In this document: positions 15,398 through 23,344 of the stretch, one piece after another
Numbering within the stretch: position 1 is the first letter of the stretch
How the letters are laid out: each line of letters begins with the position of its first letter
Source: Candidatus Neomicrothrix sp. UBA814
GTDB taxonomy: Bacteria; Actinomycetota; Acidimicrobiia; Acidimicrobiales; Poriferisodalaceae
Assembly (NCBI GenBank): GCA_002296525.1
Contig: DBIA01000019.1
Coordinates: 1-42,531 of the forward strand
Length of the DNA: 42,531 bases
Reading direction: 5' to 3'
The notes under the pieces: model-generated
The model's database searches: none
What the model saw: the letters and a program-made list of their open reading frames with translations, nothing else
Told to the model about the DNA's origin: nothing
Made by a program: the position numbers and the translations under genes

Positions 15398-16279
15398 TTA
15401 CCCTTCGACTGTTAGTTCCTTGGCAGCCTTCTCGATATCCGATTGGTATTTGAGAAGAATATGAAGGGATTCCTTGGCCTGTTCGACGTCAATGCTTTCG
15501 ACTCCCAAAAGAACCAGGGTTCGCGCCCAGTCCAGTGTTTCTGAAACTGACGGGCTTTTCTTGAGTTCGATTTGTCGTATAGAACGCACTATGCGAGCTA
15601 CTTGTTCTGCGAGGTTGTCGCTTATGCCATCCACTTTGGTGAGAACAATTTCTTTTTCTCGTTCAAGTTGTGGATAGTCAATGTGTAGGAAAAGGCAACG
15701 TCGCTTAAGCGCTTCGGATAGCTCTCGTGTGTTGTTCGAAGTTAGGAAAACTATTGGAATCTGTTTCGCTTCGATGGTTCCTAATTCAGGAATGGAGACT
15801 TGGTAGTCGGAAAGAATTTCGAGCAGTAACGCTTCGGTCTCAACTTCTACTCGGTCAACCTCATCGATGAGGAGCACTACTCTCTCTTCTGCACTGATGG
15901 CCTCTAAAAGCGGGCGTGTGAGAAGGAACTCATCGTTGAAGATATCGTCTTGGAGGTCGGTCCAGTCCTCGTTGCTAGCCTCTGAGCCTCGATCAGCTTG
16001 GATGCGCAGCAATTGCTTCTTGTAGTTCCATTCGTAGAGTGCTTTCGCCTCATCTAGTCCTTCGTAGCACTGGAGTCTGATCAGCCGCGCATCGGTCATG
16101 GCCGCGACCGATTTAGCTAATTCAGTTTTGCCAGTCCCTGCGGGACCCTCAACTAGTACTGGTTTGCCGAGTTTTTCTGCGAGGAAGACGACGCTAGCGA
16201 TTCCGTCGTCGGCCAAATAGTCGACGTCCTTTAGTCCGTCACGGACAGACGCGAGGTCTCCGAACATTGTGTCGCCCAT
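15398..16279 (-). CDS. MoxR family AAA+ ATPase
   Basis: The 293-residue ATPase has Walker A GPAGTGKT at 45-52, Walker B VVLLIDEVD at 134-142, sensor 1 TSNN at 180-183 and a candidate arginine finger RR at 193-194. RLIRLQCYEGLDEAKALYEW is typical of the CoxD-like MoxR branch. It probably remodels or activates a protein together with the VWA protein encoded next. A strong AAGGAG ribosome site stands eight bases before the ATG. It follows proA on the same strand by 34 bp, so it may be read through from the proline operon. Confidence 0.93.
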   Translation of the reverse strand: MGDTMFGDLASVRDGLKDVDYLADDGIASVVFLAEKLGKPVLVEGPAGTGKTELAKSVAAMTDARLIRLQCYEGLDEAKALYEWNYKKQLLRIQADRGSEASNEDWTDLQDDIFNDEFLLTRPLLEAISAEERVVLLIDEVDRVEVETEALLLEILSDYQVSIPELGTIEAKQIPIVFLTSNNTRELSEALKRRCLFLHIDYPQLEREKEIVLTKVDGISDNLAEQVARIVRSIRQIELKKSPSVSETLDWARTLVLLGVESIDVEQAKESLHILLKYQSDIEKAAKELTVEG

Positions 16280-16313
16280 TTGGTTATCTCCTTGTCAGGT
16301 GCGGGACTTTGGG

Positions 16314-17582
16314 TCATCCACGAGTTTGACCCTGCCCATTCACGATGTATTTGGTGGTTGTTAGTTGCTCAAGACCCATTGGGCCTCGGGCGTGAAGTTT
16401 TTGTGTACTGATACCAATTTCGGCGCCGAAACCGAATTCTTCGCCATCTACGAACCTAGTAGATGTATTGACTAGAACGGCGGCTGCATCGACGCGTCGT
16501 GCAAACTCTTTTGTCGCAGTTTGATTGGAACTTATTATGGCTTCGCTGTGTCCTGTGCTGTGTTTATTGATGTGGGTTATAGCTTCGTCAATATTATCCA
16601 CTATTCGAACACTCATTTTTAAGTCCAAATATTCTGTGGACCAGTCTTCTTCGGTCGCTGGTTGTATTGAGGGAACCAGGTCTCGGGATCGCTCATCTCC
16701 AACTAATTCAACGCCTTCCAGCGCGTTGGTTATCCGGGGCAGGAAGTTTGGAGCTATCTGAGAGTGCACAACAAGCGATTCTGCTGCATTGCATACCGAG
16801 GGTCTCTGCATTTTTGCGTTGACGATGACATTTGTCGCCAAATCTAGGTCTGCTGCTTCATCAACATAGACGTGACAGTTACCGTCGCCATCGATGACAT
16901 AGGGCACCTTGGCGTTGTCGAGAATCGAATTTATTAGGGAGGGTCCGCCTCGCGGAATGAGACAGTCAATGTGGTCTCTGAGTTGCATGAACTCAATTGC
17001 TGCCTCATATGAGGTGTCGGTGACGAGCATCAGCGCGTCTTCCGGCAGACCTGCTTTCGTGATGCCTTCGCGTAAGGCTCGAGCGATCGCAATATTGGAG
17101 TCGATGGCAGCCGAAGAGCCTCTGAGGAATGCAGCGTTGCCTGATTTCAAGCAAAGTCCGAAGGCATCGCTGGTGACGTTGGGTCTGTTTTCGTAAATGA
17201 TCGCCACAACGCCAAGCGGTACCCGTACTTTTTGGATCTCTAAACCATTGGGTCGAGTCCATTGCTCAACGATCTTGCCGATCGGGTCCGTTAGGGCCAC
17301 AAGCTGTCGCAGACCTTCACCCATAGCGTCAACTCGAGATGTATCGAGGCGAAGTCGATCAATAACGGTGTCCGGCGTTCCTGCTATTTGTGCTCGTTCT
17401 ATGTCTGCGCAATTTGCTTCCAAGATTTCTGATGTGGCCGCAACTAAACAATCCGCTCCGATTTTTAGAGCTTCATCTTTTTCTGCAGTCGTGATGTTGG
17501 CTAGGACCGCAGATGCCGCCTTTACCCGCGCACCCAGGTATTGCATTGACTCAGTGTTGCTTCTCTCACCTGGAACAGTCAC
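16314..17582 (-). CDS. proA: Gamma-glutamyl phosphate reductase
   Basis: ProA reduces gamma-glutamyl phosphate to glutamate semialdehyde with NADPH, the second step of proline synthesis. The 422-residue protein has the ALDH-like fold with VPLGVVAIIYENRPNVTSDA at 121-140, FLRGSSAAIDSN, DCLIPRGGPSLI and the catalytic C264 in RPSVCNAAE. Near the end are FGFGAEIGISTQKLHARGP and TTTKYIVNG. Length is normal. It follows proB with 56 bp between them, and both lie downstream of obgE as in many actinobacteria. Confidence 0.97.
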   Translation of the reverse strand: MTVPGERSNTESMQYLGARVKAASAVLANITTAEKDEALKIGADCLVAATSEILEANCADIERAQIAGTPDTVIDRLRLDTSRVDAMGEGLRQLVALTDPIGKIVEQWTRPNGLEIQKVRVPLGVVAIIYENRPNVTSDAFGLCLKSGNAAFLRGSSAAIDSNIAIARALREGITKAGLPEDALMLVTDTSYEAAIEFMQLRDHIDCLIPRGGPSLINSILDNAKVPYVIDGDGNCHVYVDEAADLDLATNVIVNAKMQRPSVCNAAESLVVHSQIAPNFLPRITNALEGVELVGDERSRDLVPSIQPATEEDWSTEYLDLKMSVRIVDNIDEAITHINKHSTGHSEAIISSNQTATKEFARRVDAAAVLVNTSTRFVDGEEFGFGAEIGISTQKLHARGPMGLEQLTTTKYIVNGQGQTRG

Positions 17583-17638
17583 TTTGGCAGGCTACCTTCC
17601 GATTCTCCCCGATACCTGTTCCTAATAGATCTCGCTTC

Positions 17639-18727
17639 TTAGTGCTCGTCGAGAATGACTAGATCATCGCGGTGGATGGCCACAGGGGAGACTCCCGCTG
17701 GTAGTTCTTCGGCCCGACTCCCTTTCCATTTATCCATGGTGTCGCTGTCAAACGCAACTAATCCCTTAGCGAACACTTCACCGGCCATAGTCACTATCTC
17801 CACTGCGTCGCTTTGACTATAGGTCCCTTCGGTTCGGGTAATTCCTGGGATTAGCAGCGATCCGCCACTGCGAGATAGTGCTTCAGCTGCTCCGTCGTCA
17901 ATGGTGACTTGGCCATGAGGAGCCACAGCGAACCCGATCCACAGTTTGCGTGCTGCGACGCGAGCTTCTCGAGCTGGTACGGCTGTGCCGACCCCTGAGA
18001 TACCCGCTATCGCTTCGGCGAGGACTTCCGGCCGGTCGGCAGCTGCGATCACTGTTCTTACCCCACTCCAGGACGCCATACGGGCCGCTGCCAGCTTGGA
18101 AGCCATTCCCCCACTGCCTCGGCTGCCAGCGGTGCCTGCGACTTCTTCGATGGCCTGGTCGATGGCTGCTATTTCTTCAATCAGTGTTGCACTGGGTTCA
18201 ATCCGAGGATCTGCTGTGAGAACCCCCGGCGTGTCGGTCAGCAAGACGAGAAGATCGGCACGTAAAAGATTGGCTACTAAGGCGGCGATGCGGTCGTTGT
18301 CGCCGTATCGGATGGCGTCATCCGCGACTGCATCATTTTCGTTGACGATAGGGACAACGTCTAGGCGAAGTAAATGCTTGAAGGTGGTCTCTGCGTGGAG
18401 GTACTGGTTGCGGTCACGGAAGTCATGGGGAGCAAGAAGTACTTGACCTGTAGCCACGCCATGGGAGCCAAATTCCTCGCCGTACGCGCGCATAAGGTCA
18501 ATTTGCCCTACTGCTGACAAAGCTTGGAGAATTTCAGGTTCGTCGGGGCGCGGAATTCCTAGCTTCTGCACCCCTGCGGTGATAGCGCCGGAAGTCACCA
18601 CAACAATTTCGTGTTCTTGTGTGCGCGCCGCGACGACCTCTGAGACCAACTTCGACAGTGCGGACATGTTGACCTCGCCACTATCGCTGGTAAGCGACGA
18701 GGTCCCAATCTTCACAATGACACGCAT
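17639..18727 (-). CDS. proB: Glutamate 5-kinase with PUA domain
   Basis: ProB phosphorylates glutamate, the first and usually proline-inhibited step of proline synthesis. The 362-residue protein has an amino acid kinase domain (VIVKIGTSSLTSD, VVTSGAITAGVQKLG, NENDAVADDAIRYGDND, and GGMASKLAAARMASWSG). A PUA domain occupies about 265-360 and contains RKLWIGFAVAPHGQVTIDDGA. The domain order is that of E. coli ProB. It lies between obgE (27 bp upstream) and proA. Confidence 0.97.
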   Translation of the reverse strand: MRVIVKIGTSSLTSDSGEVNMSALSKLVSEVVAARTQEHEIVVVTSGAITAGVQKLGIPRPDEPEILQALSAVGQIDLMRAYGEEFGSHGVATGQVLLAPHDFRDRNQYLHAETTFKHLLRLDVVPIVNENDAVADDAIRYGDNDRIAALVANLLRADLLVLLTDTPGVLTADPRIEPSATLIEEIAAIDQAIEEVAGTAGSRGSGGMASKLAAARMASWSGVRTVIAAADRPEVLAEAIAGISGVGTAVPAREARVAARKLWIGFAVAPHGQVTIDDGAAEALSRSGGSLLIPGITRTEGTYSQSDAVEIVTMAGEVFAKGLVAFDSDTMDKWKGSRAEELPAGVSPVAIHRDDLVILDEH

Positions 18728-18754
18728 CAGTAGTTCCTGTTCTTCTTACTTCAA

Positions 18755-19990
18755 CTAAGTATCGGGTTCGTACTCAAATTGGAAGGACCCGATGATCACC
18801 ACATCTCCGGCTGTTGCACCCGCGCGCGCTAGCGCTCGTGGAACTCGCAGTTGTTGCAGTCGCTCTTGAGCGTGGTTCATGGCGTCGATGTCGGTTAAGT
18901 CTGAAAGTGCTACTGCTCTTATGGCCTGTCTGCCAAGCACTTCGAAGGTGCCATCGTCATGTCTGATGACTTGGATTCCTTCGGGAATTGGTTTGTGTAC
19001 TACGTACTGTGTGGGTTCCTCATCGGTCACTCGTGCTTGTTCGACAAGTTGCCGTAAGTCCCCGACAAGAGTGTCTATTCCTTGTCCAGTGACCGCCGAA
19101 ATAGTCGGGCCAGCCCATGGAAGTGTTGCGACGTCTGATTTGGTTCCAATGACCATTCTCGGTCTGTCGAGCAGCGTCGCGTCGTAGTCTCCGAGTTCGC
19201 TGATCAGGATTTCTTCTTGCGTGCTGGGCGATTTGCCCTCTACGTCAGCCAAGTCCACCAGTATTAGTAGAACTCTTGCTCTTTCCACGTGACGTAAGAA
19301 TTGATGGCCGAGTCCTTTGCCAGATGCTGCGCCTTCGATCAATCCTGGAATGTCTGCCACTACCATTTCGAAATCGTCATTTCGGCGCACGACCCCTAGG
19401 TGGGGTGTCAATGTGGTGAAGGGATAAGACGCTACTTTGGGTTTGGCTGCGGATATCCGCGAAATGAGGGTGCTTTTGCCGGCGTTAGGGAAGCCGACGA
19501 GGGCAACGTCAGCCATTAGTTTCAGTTCAAGGCGAAGCCATTTTTCTTCACCTATTTCGGCTTGTTCTGCGAAGGCGGGAGCCCTTCGTTTGTTGGACAG
19601 AAATCGGGCGTTACCTCGGCCGCCATGTCCTCCTCCTGCTGCGAGCCAGCGATCGCCTGCTGTCACGAGGTCCGCCAAGAGTTCACCGTCGAAATCTTTG
19701 ATAACGGTGCCTTCGGGGACCTTGACAATCAGGTCGTCGCCGGTTCGCCCATGTTTTTTCTTTCCTTGCCCGTGCGTTCCATCACCGGCTCGCCGGAACG
19801 GGAAGTCTTTGAAGGCCAATAGTGAGGAGACATTGCGATCAGCTACTAGCCAGACATTGCCGCCGGAGCCGCCGTCGCCGCCGTCGGGTCCGCCTCGAGC
19901 CACATGTGCTTCGCGGCGAAATGACACGCAGCCTGCTCCTCCATCTCCGCCTTTAGCGTGGAGATTGCATTCGTCCACGAATCCCGTCAT
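18755..19990 (-). CDS. obgE: Obg-family GTPase ObgE/CgtA
   Basis: ObgE is an essential GTPase for 50S assembly and stress control. The 411-residue protein has the glycine-rich Obg fold (1-157), with FRREAHVARGGPDGGDGG. A GTPase domain follows: G1 GFPNAGKST at 166-174, G2 near YPFTTLTPHLG, G3 DIPG at 213-216, G4 TKSD at 283-286 and G5 SAV near 298. A C-terminal OCT domain ends in ARAGATAGDVVIIGSFQFEY. G4 has T where NKxD is normal, which might weaken guanine specificity. It follows rpmA by about 98 bp. Confidence 0.96.
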   Translation of the reverse strand: MTGFVDECNLHAKGGDGGAGCVSFRREAHVARGGPDGGDGGSGGNVWLVADRNVSSLLAFKDFPFRRAGDGTHGQGKKKHGRTGDDLIVKVPEGTVIKDFDGELLADLVTAGDRWLAAGGGHGGRGNARFLSNKRRAPAFAEQAEIGEEKWLRLELKLMADVALVGFPNAGKSTLISRISAAKPKVASYPFTTLTPHLGVVRRNDDFEMVVADIPGLIEGAASGKGLGHQFLRHVERARVLLILVDLADVEGKSPSTQEEILISELGDYDATLLDRPRMVIGTKSDVATLPWAGPTISAVTGQGIDTLVGDLRQLVEQARVTDEEPTQYVVHKPIPEGIQVIRHDDGTFEVLGRQAIRAVALSDLTDIDAMNHAQERLQQLRVPRALARAGATAGDVVIIGSFQFEYEPDT

Positions 19991-20088
19991 AGATCTTGAG
20001 GATACGTGTGCAATGCCGGTTCACTGAAACGGAAATTGAACGAGAGCTGGAATTCTTGCCGGATTAGTGAGTTAAGGGGCTGGCGATG

Positions 20089-20340
20089 TCAGTCGGTTAC
20101 AACGTCAACGAGTCGTCGCCCTTTACGAAAACCGAATTCAACTACGCCGTCGCTGGTGGCAAAGAGTGTGTCGTCTTTTCCGATTCCCACGTTCCGTCCG
20201 GGATGAAATTTCGTTCCGCGTTGACGAACGATTATGCCGCCGGCGTGGATAGTTTGACCGGCGAATACTTTGACTCCGAGTCGCTGGGCGTTTGAATCGC
20301 GACCGTTCTTGGTGGAACCGCCGCCCTTAGTCTTGGACAT
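20089..20340 (-). CDS. rpmA: 50S ribosomal protein L27
   Basis: The 83-residue protein starts MSKTKGGGSTKNGRDSNAQR and continues with VFAGQTIHAGGIIVRQRGTKFHPG, the L27 signature. L27 lies near the peptidyl transferase centre, which its N-terminal tail reaches. There is no Firmicutes-type cleaved leader. A GAGAGG ribosome site precedes the ATG. It follows rplU with a single-base gap and is surely cotranscribed with it. Confidence 0.98.
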   Translation of the reverse strand: MSKTKGGGSTKNGRDSNAQRLGVKVFAGQTIHAGGIIVRQRGTKFHPGRNVGIGKDDTLFATSDGVVEFGFRKGRRLVDVVTD

Positions 20341-20341
20341 T

Positions 20342-20653
20342 TCAGCCTCTCACGATTTCTGTTATTTCGATGGTTGTGTATCGCTGCCGGTGGCCCCATC
20401 GACGCCGATTGTTGGTTTTGTTCTTATAGGTAAATCCGCGAATTTTTTCGCCTTTGGTTTCGCCCACCACACGAGCCGTGACAGATGAGCCCGATAGTTC
20501 GTCGTCGGTTGACATCACGGCGTCATCATCAACTAACAGAATCGGGTTGAATGTCACTTCGCTACCTTCATCGGCGTGCAGAAGTTCGACGTTGAGAACC
20601 TGACCGGTTTCTACTTTTTCTTGTTTGCCGCCTGTGGCGATTACCGCGTACAT
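20342..20653 (-). CDS. rplU: 50S ribosomal protein L21
   Basis: The 103-residue product begins MYAVIATGGKQEKVETGQVL, and its end includes GFTYKNKTNNRRRWGHRQ, the L21 hallmark for 23S rRNA binding. I chose the ATG at 20653 because it gives the standard length and has GAAGGG just upstream. The ATG at 20689 would add twelve non-conserved residues. It lies between rne and rpmA. Confidence 0.97.
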   Translation of the reverse strand: MYAVIATGGKQEKVETGQVLNVELLHADEGSEVTFNPILLVDDDAVMSTDDELSGSSVTARVVGETKGEKIRGFTYKNKTNNRRRWGHRQRYTTIEITEIVRG

Positions 20654-20706
20654 AAGACCCTTCATGCTACCGGGTGTGGTGGTTGTCACAAACCGTTACT
20701 TATGGG

Positions 20707-22542
20707 TCAAATCTTAAGAACCGCCTGGTGAAGTTCAACTCCCCGACCGTCGCAATGTTCACAGGTGTCACTCACGGACTCCAACAGACCTTCTCCTGTC
20801 CTTCTGCGGGTCATTTCGACGAGGCCCAAGTCTGAGATACCTGATACTTGAGTTCGTGTTTTGTCTCTGGCAAGCGCCTCTTCGAAGGCTTTGATGACTT
20901 GATCTCGGTTCTTTTTTATCTCCATATCGATGAAATCAATGACGATGATTCCTCCTATATCGCGTAGGCGAAGCTGCTTCGCGATTTCTTCGGCTGCTTC
21001 GAGGTTGTTGCGAAACACCGTCTCTTCGAGACTGGATTTGCCGACGTTCTTGCCTGTGTTGACGTCAATAACGGTGAGAGCCTCCGTGTGATCGATAACC
21101 AGAGATCCTCCAGAGGGGAGCCAAACTTTTTGGTCGACTGCTTTACGTAGTTGCTCTGCGACGTGGTACCGCTCGAATAAGGGGAGTGATTCTTTGCTCG
21201 TGTCATGAAATTCGATGCGGTCAGCGAGCGCTGGGGTAACAGTTTCCATGTATCCCTTAACCTGCTGGAAAAGCATCGGATCGTCGATTACGACTCCCCG
21301 GTAGTCTCTGTTGAATTCTTCGCGGATGACCCTGACAGCTAGTTCAGGTTCTCTGAACAGCAAGCTGGGGGCTTTCGTTGACGAAGAAAGTTCGTTGATT
21401 TGTTGCCATTGGTCCAAAAGCCTTCGAACGTCACGTTCGATTTCTTCGGCTGTGACGTCTTGGGCTGCGGTTCGAACTATGACTCCATGTTCGGCTGGCT
21501 TTACCTTGTCGAGGATATTGCGGAGGCGTCGACGTTCCCGGTCTCCTAGACGTTTTGAAATGCCATATGTATCGCTATTGGGGACGAGCACTACGAAACG
21601 CCCAGGGAGGCTGATCTCGGTGGATAGTCGAGCTCCTTTGTGCGCAATGGGATTTTTGGTCACCTGACAGAGAATCGATTGTTGTGCGGTCAAAAGATCT
21701 TCGATGCGCGCTTCGCTTTGCGACCGTCCGAAACGCGATTTAGGTGTTCTTGTCTTTTGCTGTCGTTGCTGACGGTTGCTGGCCTCTACATCTTCGCTGT
21801 CGTAAGTGACGTCTCCGCGGTACAGCACAGCATTTTTGGGCGTTCCAATGTCAACGAACGCTGCTTCCATTCCAGGAAGCACATTTTGTACCTTGCCGAG
21901 ATAAATATTTCCGTGAATTTCGCTGACGTCATCGGCTGGGTGACTGACGTAATGTTCGATCAGGGATCGTCCCTCTAGCACCGCTATGTGAGTCACTCCC
22001 TCATGAACGTGCACCAGCATCTGGTATCTGCCGACCGGGCGACCTTTGCGCTCTCTTCCTCGTCGCCGCTCCAGTTGTTCTTCATTAAGGTTGATTGGCT
22101 TGTCATCGATAATTGCTTCGACTGGTTTGCCTGGCCCCGCGGTGGAGCGTGGTTCAACCGATTTTCCTTTTCCTCTGGCGGTCCGACGTCGTCGTTTGCG
22201 TTCTGACTTTTGAGCATTTTCACCCTGTGCGGATCCGGAATTGTTGCTCTCTGGTGACGCTGGCCGTGAATCGCCTACCTGAGGTGCACGTTTGGGGCCT
22301 TCCTGTCCAGATTGAGGTTGCGGAGGCCGTTCGGTTTCATTCGAGCGAGTGCTTTTTCGTTTGCGGGGAGTAGTTGCTTCTCGGCTCGGGGGCGCAGTCA
22401 CCCCGGGCAGGGTGCGGGTTCGGTTTTTTGACTTTTCTGGTCCACCATCACCGGCGGGAGTGTTGTCGGGGGCGTCAGAGATGATTCGACGCCGGCGAAC
22501 TGGTGCGGGGGTTTCAGAATCTGTGGGTTTGTCTTCGGTCAT
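20707..22542 (-). CDS. rne: Ribonuclease E/G family endoribonuclease
   Basis: The 611-residue protein starts with a basic, disordered extension (about 1-165). An S1-like RNA-binding domain (about 172-290) and the RNase E/G catalytic core follow. Catalytic aspartates are D493 in TVIDVNTG and D536 in IVIDFIDM. The zinc-link is CEHC at 594-597 (CEHCDGRG). The enzyme starts mRNA decay and processes rRNA and tRNA. It lacks the long C-terminal scaffold of E. coli RNase E. The extension sits at the N-terminus, as in other actinobacteria. It precedes rplU by 53 bp, the conserved order. Confidence 0.95.
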   Translation of the reverse strand: MTEDKPTDSETPAPVRRRRIISDAPDNTPAGDGGPEKSKNRTRTLPGVTAPPSREATTPRKRKSTRSNETERPPQPQSGQEGPKRAPQVGDSRPASPESNNSGSAQGENAQKSERKRRRRTARGKGKSVEPRSTAGPGKPVEAIIDDKPINLNEEQLERRRGRERKGRPVGRYQMLVHVHEGVTHIAVLEGRSLIEHYVSHPADDVSEIHGNIYLGKVQNVLPGMEAAFVDIGTPKNAVLYRGDVTYDSEDVEASNRQQRQQKTRTPKSRFGRSQSEARIEDLLTAQQSILCQVTKNPIAHKGARLSTEISLPGRFVVLVPNSDTYGISKRLGDRERRRLRNILDKVKPAEHGVIVRTAAQDVTAEEIERDVRRLLDQWQQINELSSSTKAPSLLFREPELAVRVIREEFNRDYRGVVIDDPMLFQQVKGYMETVTPALADRIEFHDTSKESLPLFERYHVAEQLRKAVDQKVWLPSGGSLVIDHTEALTVIDVNTGKNVGKSSLEETVFRNNLEAAEEIAKQLRLRDIGGIIVIDFIDMEIKKNRDQVIKAFEEALARDKTRTQVSGISDLGLVEMTRRRTGEGLLESVSDTCEHCDGRGVELHQAVLKI

Positions 22543-22554
22543 TACAAAATTTCC

Positions 22555-23289
22555 TTAGGTGGTAATTGAATTTGACGGCGTTAACGGTTCGATTCGTTGG
22601 CCGTCGGTTTCGATCCATTGATGTGTGCGTTTTGCGACACCAAGTTCGGCTCCAGGAGCTAAGACATCGACGAGTTCGCTCGGTCTAATGACTCTCGGTT
22701 TTGCGGAAAGCTCCGCTACAACTAGTGGCCCTCGTTCCGACTCGCCGTCCAGTCGGAGTTCATGAATGCCATGGCGAATGTCTTCTCGCACTATTTCGTT
22801 TTTTTTCTTTCGGTCGACTTCTATCACTGAGCTGTTGAGCGCTGTTTCGATGGCATTTTGAACGCCATCGGTTTGTGCTCCGACTATGTCGAAGCTCCAC
22901 CCACAACTCAGTACGGCTTCTTGCAGAGATCCTTTACTTTTCGGCTCAATGGTCAGGGCGACAACGTCAAAACCATTTGGTAGGGCTTTATTTAATGCAT
23001 CTTGCAGTTCGGTTGGGTTATGCGCTTCGCCTTGGCCCCATCCGGTGCAAAATACTGTTTGATCTTGAACGAGGTCTGGGTTGAGGGGCACGTCAAGATA
23101 TTCGGCTTCAGATTCGTAACAAGTTGGTAACGCCAGTCCGAAACTCATTCGTAGCCTGGGCGAGAAACCTTCGCTGTAGGTGACTGGTATACCGCAGCGC
23201 CGCAGTGCTCGTTCCATGATTCGTGCTACGTCTCGGTGACCAACGAATCGAACTTTTCCTAGTTTTGAAAATCGAATTCTCAGCCGCAT
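22555..23289 (-). CDS. TIGR03936/DUF2344 family radical SAM-associated protein
   Basis: The 244-residue protein starts MRLRIRFSKLGKVRFVGHRD and continues RIMERALRRCGIPVTYSEGF and SPRLRMSFGLALPTCYESEAEYLD, the DUF2344 signature. In many bacteria this domain is encoded beside, or fused to, the B12-binding radical SAM protein found just upstream here. It is suspected to act in RNA modification with it, but the reaction is unknown. Its Shine-Dalgarno GGGAG lies in a hairpin arm six bases before the ATG. It ends 12 bp before rne. Confidence 0.93.
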   Translation of the reverse strand: MRLRIRFSKLGKVRFVGHRDVARIMERALRRCGIPVTYSEGFSPRLRMSFGLALPTCYESEAEYLDVPLNPDLVQDQTVFCTGWGQGEAHNPTELQDALNKALPNGFDVVALTIEPKSKGSLQEAVLSCGWSFDIVGAQTDGVQNAIETALNSSVIEVDRKKKNEIVREDIRHGIHELRLDGESERGPLVVAELSAKPRVIRPSELVDVLAPGAELGVAKRTHQWIETDGQRIEPLTPSNSITT

Positions 23290-23317
23290 CTAGCTCTCCC
23301 ACCCTGTGAGGTGGGAG
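23290..23317 (-). promoter_or_regulatory. Hairpin sequestering the ribosome binding site of the DUF2344 gene
   Basis: On the minus-strand mRNA, CTCCCACC, loop TCACAG, then GGTGGGAG forms a perfect 8-bp GC-rich stem at 23296-23317. AGCTAG and the ATG at 23289 follow. The GGGAG Shine-Dalgarno is in the 3' arm at ideal spacing, so the stem should hide it. Translation may depend on ribosomes or a factor that opens the stem. Confidence 0.6.
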
Positions 23318-23344
23318 CTACACGGTGACCTTCTAAGGAGCGCA

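Noticed and set aside
17946..18446. 166-codon frame opposite proB
   Set aside because: It is an antisense shadow of a conserved kinase with biased composition (Ala/Ser/Arg).
20654..20706. L21 leader or autoregulatory RNA before rplU
   Set aside because: The 53-base gap shows no stable structure beyond the normal ribosome site.
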